A DNA stretch of 54,132 nt from Streptomyces fructofermentans. GTDB lineage: Bacteria; Actinomycetota; Actinomycetes; Streptomycetales; Streptomycetaceae. A program made the position numbers and the translations under genes. Positions 49,762 through 54,132 of the stretch are shown here, piece by piece (within the stretch, counting starts at the first letter, position 1; every line of letters starts with the position of its first letter). The notes below the pieces were generated by a model. That model made no database searches, was not told the origin of the DNA, and worked only from the letters and a program-made list of their open reading frames with translations. The stretch is from the NCBI RefSeq assembly GCF_014651055.1, contig NZ_BMWD01000040.1:1-54132 (forward strand), given 5' to 3'.

Positions 49762-50657
49762 CGCGTTCCTCCGCGCCTTGGTGCCCCCCGCAGATCGTCC
49801 GTCAGGGACACGCGGTTGCGCGGCGCCGCCCGCAGCGCCCCATGGATGTCGTCCAGCTCCGCGGTGACGGCTTTCATGTCGACAGGGGTGCGGTTCAGTT
49901 CGTCCCTCAGACCGAGGATCCTCCGGCGGAGGGCCTGCTCTGTTTTCCTGCGCAGCCCGAGTTCTGGGAGGCGGCGCTGAAGATCGTCGAGCATGGGGGG
50001 CAGGTAGGTGCGGCAGAAGGTCTCCGCGCTGATGGATCCCGCATTCCCCTGCGTTGCTGCCGGCTGCGGCTGGTGGGGCAGATCGAACTCCCCTGATACG
50101 GGGGTGCTCTGTGGCTCCGGGACTGCTTGTGCCCTGCCGCCGAGGTAGGTGTTGGTGAACTCCTTCACCATGGTCTGCGTCACCGTGCCGCTGTTGATCG
50201 CCACTTGGCTGTTGGTGATCGCGCCGAAGAAATACATCCGCACGTCCGGAACGGACGGCAAAGCCGTGGGCGGGGAGCCGATGGCTGCATCGCGCTCGGC
50301 GTCCGGCAGCGGCCGAGCTTGTGCCTGCTGCCCCCGAGCGGGCGGCGGTGTCGAATTCCGCAAGGCGGCAGCCTGATCCCTTGGCGAGGACTCAACCGCC
50401 CTTCCTCGGAGGGGCATTGACGTCGAACTCCGCGAGACCGTTTCCACGCTGGTGTGTTGCCGAGTAGCAGGCGACGGCGTCGACGGAGCCCGCGGGGCCG
50501 TCTCCTTCATGGGATCACGTGGAGCGGGCGCCGTCGTTGACGGGCTGCGAGGAGATGCGGCCGGCGACGGCGTCCGCCCAGATGTCGAAGGGGCAGGATC
50601 CGGCCTGTCGTTCACGGCCGTCACCGACTTCCGTGTTGTGAATCGCAGTCCGGCCAT
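49758..50657 (-). CDS. Hypothetical protein with long disordered N-terminus, 299 aa
   Basis: ATG 50657 behind GGGGGGA. About 130 residues of Pro/Ser/Arg-rich disorder lead to VRMYFFGAITNSQVAINSGT then VTQTMVKEFTNTYLGG (a short strand-helix module) and a C-terminal helical part (DLQRRLPELGLRRKTEQALR, LGLRDELNRTPVDMKAVTAE). No family recognised. It and the 49363 product share the G-x-I-x-x-S-Q-[VI]-A-I pattern and are translationally coupled, so they probably form a pair. Starts 140 bases from array 4. Confidence 0.62.
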   Translation of the reverse strand: MAGLRFTTRKSVTAVNDRPDPAPSTSGRTPSPAASPRSPSTTAPAPRDPMKETAPRAPSTPSPATRQHTSVETVSRSSTSMPLRGRAVESSPRDQAAALRNSTPPPARGQQAQARPLPDAERDAAIGSPPTALPSVPDVRMYFFGAITNSQVAINSGTVTQTMVKEFTNTYLGGRAQAVPEPQSTPVSGEFDLPHQPQPAATQGNAGSISAETFCRTYLPPMLDDLQRRLPELGLRRKTEQALRRRILGLRDELNRTPVDMKAVTAELDDIHGALRAAPRNRVSLTDDLRGAPRRGGTR

Positions 50658-50797
50658 GTGATCCCCCCGGCTGTTGGCGCGGCACCTTCTCCGACGGTAG
50701 CCGAGAGCGACAGCCAAGGGGTTCCGAATGCGACCAACGGGGCAAAAGGTGCCTGTCCGTCTGGATTTCCCGCAGCGAGCTCCCCAACAGAGGAGCT

Positions 50798-51558
50798 GGG
50801 GCCATCCCCACGGGTGCGGGGAGCAGTTCGGCAAGGGCTGGCCCGGAGCTGACGCCTGGGGGCCATCCCCATGGGTGCGGGGAGCAGGCTCCAGGCGCTC
50901 CGTGAGGTGACCGGGGGGAAGGGCCATCCCCACGGGTGCGGGGAGCAGAGCCGGCCGGAGCGGATGTCCCGCTCGATGGCGGGGCCATCCCCACGGGTGC
51001 GGGGAGCAGGCGCACACCCCGGGCGCCGAGTGGCAGGTGGAGGGGCCATCCCCACGGGTGCGGGGAGCAGGAATGCCGCCCTGGGTGGTCCCGGCCCGGG
51101 GCGGGGCCATCCCCACGGGTGCGGGGAGCAGCCGCAAGGGCTGACCCGGATGTGACACTGGGAGGGGCCATCCCCACGGGTGCGGGGAGCAGTGCGGTGG
51201 GGGTTCAGGTTGGACCTGTGGTCGGGGGCCATCCCCACGGGTGCGGGGAGCAGTGGTGGCCGTAGCTCAATTGGCGGAGCCCCCCGGGGCCATCCCCACG
51301 GGTGCGGGGAGCAGACCACCCGCGGCGAGATGAAGGAACTCGTGCAGGGGCCATCCCCACGGGTGCGGGGAGCAGTTCTTGTTGGCCTCATGCTGGGCCT
51401 TGGTGGTGGGGCCATCCCCACGGGTGCGGGGAGCAGAGCTCCTCGTCGTCCGCGACCGTCGCCACGCCGGGGCCATCCCCACGGGTGCGGGGAGCAGTGA
51501 CGGTCCAGATACGCGGGGACGTTGAGATGGGGGCCATCCCCACGGGTGCGGGGAGCAG
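50798..51558 (-). CRISPR. CRISPR array 4, type I-E, 13 repeats and 12 spacers
   Basis: 29-bp repeats start at 50798 and every 61 bases to 51530, plus-strand opening GGGGCCATCC and hairpin CCCCAC-GGGT-GCGGGG with one mismatch, end GAGCAG. This is the third repeat variant of the window (GGCC and CCAC). The second repeat has ATGGG, the third starts AGGGCC. The leader is on the right; transcription is leftward. A spacer at 51254-51285 contains CGTAGCTCAATTGGCGGAGC, which is the D-arm sequence of a tRNA gene. Confidence 0.98.
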
Positions 51559-51660
51559 TCTGCCCGACCTGGGGCTTTAGGGCCGCCTCACTGGATTTTG
51601 AAGCACTTTCACGAAATCCGGCATTTCAGACATCGATTCCGTCGACGCCGAATAATACAG
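51559..51660 (-). promoter_or_regulatory. Leader of array 4
   Basis: Contains CGACCTGGGGCTTTAG, GCACTTTCA and TTTCAGACAT, homologous to the array 2 leader and distinct from the array 1/3 type. 51661-51763 lies between it and the AIPR stop and shows nothing else. Confidence 0.75.
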
Positions 51661-51763
51661 CAGGAGTATGGCCCTGGAGTCCGTGACCAGTGGTCGGCAG
51701 ACCAGGAGCTTCGGGTTGAACGCGCCGCCTCGCCCCGACATTCACCCGCGGCAATTTTCGCCG

Positions 51764-53503
51764 TCAGCGCTCGATGTGGTATCGGCTCTGGGAGATGACG
51801 GCCTGTCGGAGTTTGGCGGTGAATTGGGGTGTGCGTGCGATGCGGTCGACGCCGCCGGCTTTGCTCTGCCGCAGAGCGCTCTTGAAGTTCTGGTCCAGGG
51901 TGCCCGTCATGCGGGACATGAGGTCGTCTGTGAGATGGACGAGATCGATGTTGAGCAAGTCCCGCGAGGTGGGCTGTCTTAGACGAGTGAGCGTGTGCGC
52001 GGACATGGCTGCCAGGGGGTACAGCCAGTTCTCCAGGGTTTCTCCGAGCAATGGACGGTCTTCGGCGTACTGAGTAAGGAAGCTTCGTAGACGGGTGTGG
52101 ACATCGAGGCAGAGGCGATAGATATCCAGGTCGTGGCGGGAGGAGAAGATCGGTGAGTAGTGCTGGTCGTCCAGGAGGAGGGCGTCCGAGTGTCGCAGGG
52201 CGGTGTGCGGTTCGCGCTGGACGAAGGCTGTGAACTCCCGGGCCAAGCGGGTCATGCTGATGACCCGGTCGAGAGGGAAGCCGAGGTTGCGGTAGTAGCT
52301 GGCGCGGCGTTCGTAGTAGTAGCCACCGGCGTGACCGAGGCTTTCCTCGATGTCCTTCTGGATGGGTTCGGTGGCTCGCAGGGCGCCAGCTGGCAGTTGC
52401 GTCTGGCTGTTCGTGGCTCGGATGATACGGTCGCGAGCAGTGCCTGATTCGGGCGCGACCACGATCTTGACCAAAAGGGAGCGGTCGCGGTGCTGGCCGC
52501 CGCTCTGGAAGTAGCTGTAGATCTCATGGCTGGTCTGCAGCCCGTTGACGATCTGCGGTTCTTTGACAACGATCCTTTTGCCTGCGATCTGGGCAGCGTC
52601 GGCGACTACGGTGACACCGTTGTTGAACCACCAGAAGTCCTCACCCGTACCGGACTTGAGTGTCTCGCCGATGGCGTTGTTCACCGCAGTGGATCCGGCG
52701 TAGTCGCGCACGTTCGACTCGAACAGTTCCAGGCGCAGTGCTTCGTTGTCCGAGGTGATGAAGCGGTAGTACTCGTCCAAGCGGGCCAGGCACACATAAC
52801 CCTCGCCGAGCGATGTGCTCATCGGCGTTTCGGTGAACACCAGCTGCGCGACCGCTTTCGCACCTCGGGCGGTGCGTTCGCGTAGATCAGCGGCGTTGAG
52901 GTACTCCAGATCCGCCTTCGTGTCCGAAGTAATCTTCGCGAGTTCTCGCCGCAGGCGGTCTCCCTTGGCCTTCACGTTCGGGTGCGGCGGCTCGGCTGCC
53001 TTGTTGGCATAGATCACCTTGATGCGGACCTGAGGGAACGACGACGCCAGCTCTTCGAGGATGTGCAGGAAACGCCGCGTCCGGTCCAGGAGCTTGGCGT
53101 TGGTGTGTGCGACCAAGTCCTCTTCGTCCCGGCTCATATCCAGCAAGGTTGGCAGGTGGAAATGGAGCTTCTCGACCACAGTCTCCTGGTAGCCCGTCGA
53201 GGTCTTGGCCTGCAGGATGACCAACTCGATCTTGCCAGCACGCAGCGGCAGGAACTGATGGGCATCGGCAGTGACGTAGCGCTCGTCAACGAAGGTCCAG
53301 ATGCCATCGATGCCGCAGTCGTGAGCACCATCCACAATGCCGTCCATGATTTCGTCGTTGTCAAGGTCCCAGTCCTGCAGAGCCTTGTCTGCGGCGAAGA
53401 ACGTAAAGAAGTCGTCCCTGCTCTTGTCCGGAGCCAGCTTCCGGTGCTGGTCCTCCAGAATGCGGTCGAGCAGTCGCTGGTCGTTGTTCTGTACGGACGT
53501 CAT
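51764..53503 (-). CDS. AIPR family abortive-infection protein, 579 aa
   Basis: The AIPR core is clear: YAGSTAVNNAIGETLKSGTG, EDFWWFNNGVTVVADAAQIA, VVKEPQIVNGLQTSHEIYSY and RDRIIRATNSQTQLPAGALR. The N-terminal 120 residues include DGAHDCGIDGIWTFV and KIELVILQAKTS (D-x14-Q-x-K), a PD-(D/E)XK-type nuclease core. Family members abort phage infection; the activity is thought nucleolytic. The length is normal. ATG 53503. Stand-alone gene beside array 4. 53504-53708 upstream holds no gene. Confidence 0.88.
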   Translation of the reverse strand: MTSVQNNDQRLLDRILEDQHRKLAPDKSRDDFFTFFAADKALQDWDLDNDEIMDGIVDGAHDCGIDGIWTFVDERYVTADAHQFLPLRAGKIELVILQAKTSTGYQETVVEKLHFHLPTLLDMSRDEEDLVAHTNAKLLDRTRRFLHILEELASSFPQVRIKVIYANKAAEPPHPNVKAKGDRLRRELAKITSDTKADLEYLNAADLRERTARGAKAVAQLVFTETPMSTSLGEGYVCLARLDEYYRFITSDNEALRLELFESNVRDYAGSTAVNNAIGETLKSGTGEDFWWFNNGVTVVADAAQIAGKRIVVKEPQIVNGLQTSHEIYSYFQSGGQHRDRSLLVKIVVAPESGTARDRIIRATNSQTQLPAGALRATEPIQKDIEESLGHAGGYYYERRASYYRNLGFPLDRVISMTRLAREFTAFVQREPHTALRHSDALLLDDQHYSPIFSSRHDLDIYRLCLDVHTRLRSFLTQYAEDRPLLGETLENWLYPLAAMSAHTLTRLRQPTSRDLLNIDLVHLTDDLMSRMTGTLDQNFKSALRQSKAGGVDRIARTPQFTAKLRQAVISQSRYHIER

Positions 53504-53708
53504 ACAGCACTACCCCCCACCCATGCGTCAAACCCGACAACGATGTTGGCAGGCTCATGAGACTGTGAATAGCCCGCGAACACGACGCCTAGCCACAGTG
53601 CGCCCGCAGCACGGCGACTCGACGGCGACGATGTTGAACCGATCGCCGGCGAGATGGGGCCCGTCGACCTGGTTCGTGGGTCGGCAGGCGGCGTGACCGC
53701 GCCAAAGC

Positions 53709-54122
53709 TCAGCGGGCAACTGCAGCCCGCAGGCGGGCATGATGCCGACGGGCCCGAAGTCCGGCCCTGGGGCTGGACTTCAGCAGTTCCCAGGCATGGC
53801 GGCTCCGTATTCCCCAGCTTGCCCGGGTCAGCGCATACAGGATGTCCTGCCGGTGCGCGGTCCGCTCGACCTTCGGCATCCACCACGAACTGTAAGCAGC
53901 CACGGCTTTCGGTACGAACGTCCGCGTGAGGAGCAACCACCCTGCGGCCCCGAGTACGGCTCCTGCACCCATCCCACGAATGACCTCCTCAAGGCCGGGT
54001 CCGGCCCAGAGGTGGATGCCAAGAAGCGCCGTCCCGTTCAATATCAGGCCGAGGAAGCCGTACACGATTCTGAGGGGCCACGAAGTTTCCGGACAGGCGC
54101 CCAATAGGGTTGTCCTGAACAA
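53709..54122 (-). CDS. Two-TM membrane protein, start uncertain (window edge), 137 aa or more
   Basis: Two hydrophobic segments, IVYGFLGLILNGTALLGIHL (residues 19-38) and GAGAVLGAAGWLLLTRTFV (52-70), then a soluble basic tail (ALTRASWGIRSRHAWELL, RARRHHARLR). The frame is open to the window edge, and the TTG at 54122 has no good ribosome site, so the true start may lie beyond the edge. No family recognised. Confidence 0.5.
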   Translation of the reverse strand: MFRTTLLGACPETSWPLRIVYGFLGLILNGTALLGIHLWAGPGLEEVIRGMGAGAVLGAAGWLLLTRTFVPKAVAAYSSWWMPKVERTAHRQDILYALTRASWGIRSRHAWELLKSSPRAGLRARRHHARLRAAVAR

Positions 54123-54132
54123 GGAAACGAGG

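Noticed and set aside
51668..51982. A plus-strand ORF of 104 aa starting after AGGAG
   Set aside because: The site is only one base from the ATG and most of the ORF is antisense to the AIPR gene, with no family resemblance.

Overview
The window is Streptomyces-type DNA: very high GC, GTG and ATG starts, GTGA/ATGA translational couplings, type I-E CRISPR repeats, and families such as DUF932, replication-relaxation, DUF6233, AIPR and class-E sortase substrates. The first 150 bases are packed palindromes with three-base loops, as at the telomere of a linear replicon. With a replication-relaxation protein and a broken ParB-like gene, this suggests one end of a linear plasmid or an accessory chromosome arm. 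The replicon type is inferred, not proven.

Layout. 1-150: telomere-like palindromes. 780-7760: small monocistronic cassettes of unknown function, including one DUF932 and one DUF3846 protein. Four of them share a promoter of the form TTG-N17-TAGTATCGAA, a leader hairpin with an invariant GTGACG loop, and a second small hairpin over the Shine-Dalgarno; most end in strong hairpins. A fifth copy of the promoter drives a coupled 40-residue ORF and a triple-HTH protein (12536-13551). 7990-15053: frameshifted parB-like gene, two small coupled genes, a PIN-like nuclease and a replication-relaxation protein.

15161-16000: CRISPR array 1 with a leader and a relic copy of the cas3 start region. 16055-18050: LexA-like DNA-binding protein, truncated PEP-mutase-like gene, thymidylate-kinase-like gene and an unknown gene. 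18446-18820: a decayed CRISPR array with a different repeat. 18953-24285: sortase-anchored hydrolase, several broken genes, an ImuB-like Y-family protein behind a LexA-type box, and an ATP-dependent DNA ligase. 24310-27086 is mostly gene remains. 27079-28686: C39-type peptidase and D-Ala-D-Ala-ligase-like ATP-grasp enzyme, with a MurF C-terminal fragment. 28826-33772: an HATPase/DUF6415-like/Zn-protein operon, a TPR-type regulator, an epimerase and an acetyltransferase.

34026-46417 is a complete type I-E locus. The operon cas3-cse1-cse2-cas7-cas5-cas6e-cas1-cas2 reads leftward, with array 2 after cas2 and array 3 divergent from cas3. 46683-50657 holds membrane, secreted and paired unknown proteins plus a two-repeat CRISPR relic. 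Array 4 (50798-51558) is followed by an AIPR abortive-infection protein and a partial membrane protein.

One Cas set appears to serve four arrays with three repeat variants and two leader families. Arrays 1 and 3 share the cas3-side leader, and arrays 2 and 4 share the cas2-side leader. The simplest reading is that a second I-E locus once existed and lost its cas genes.
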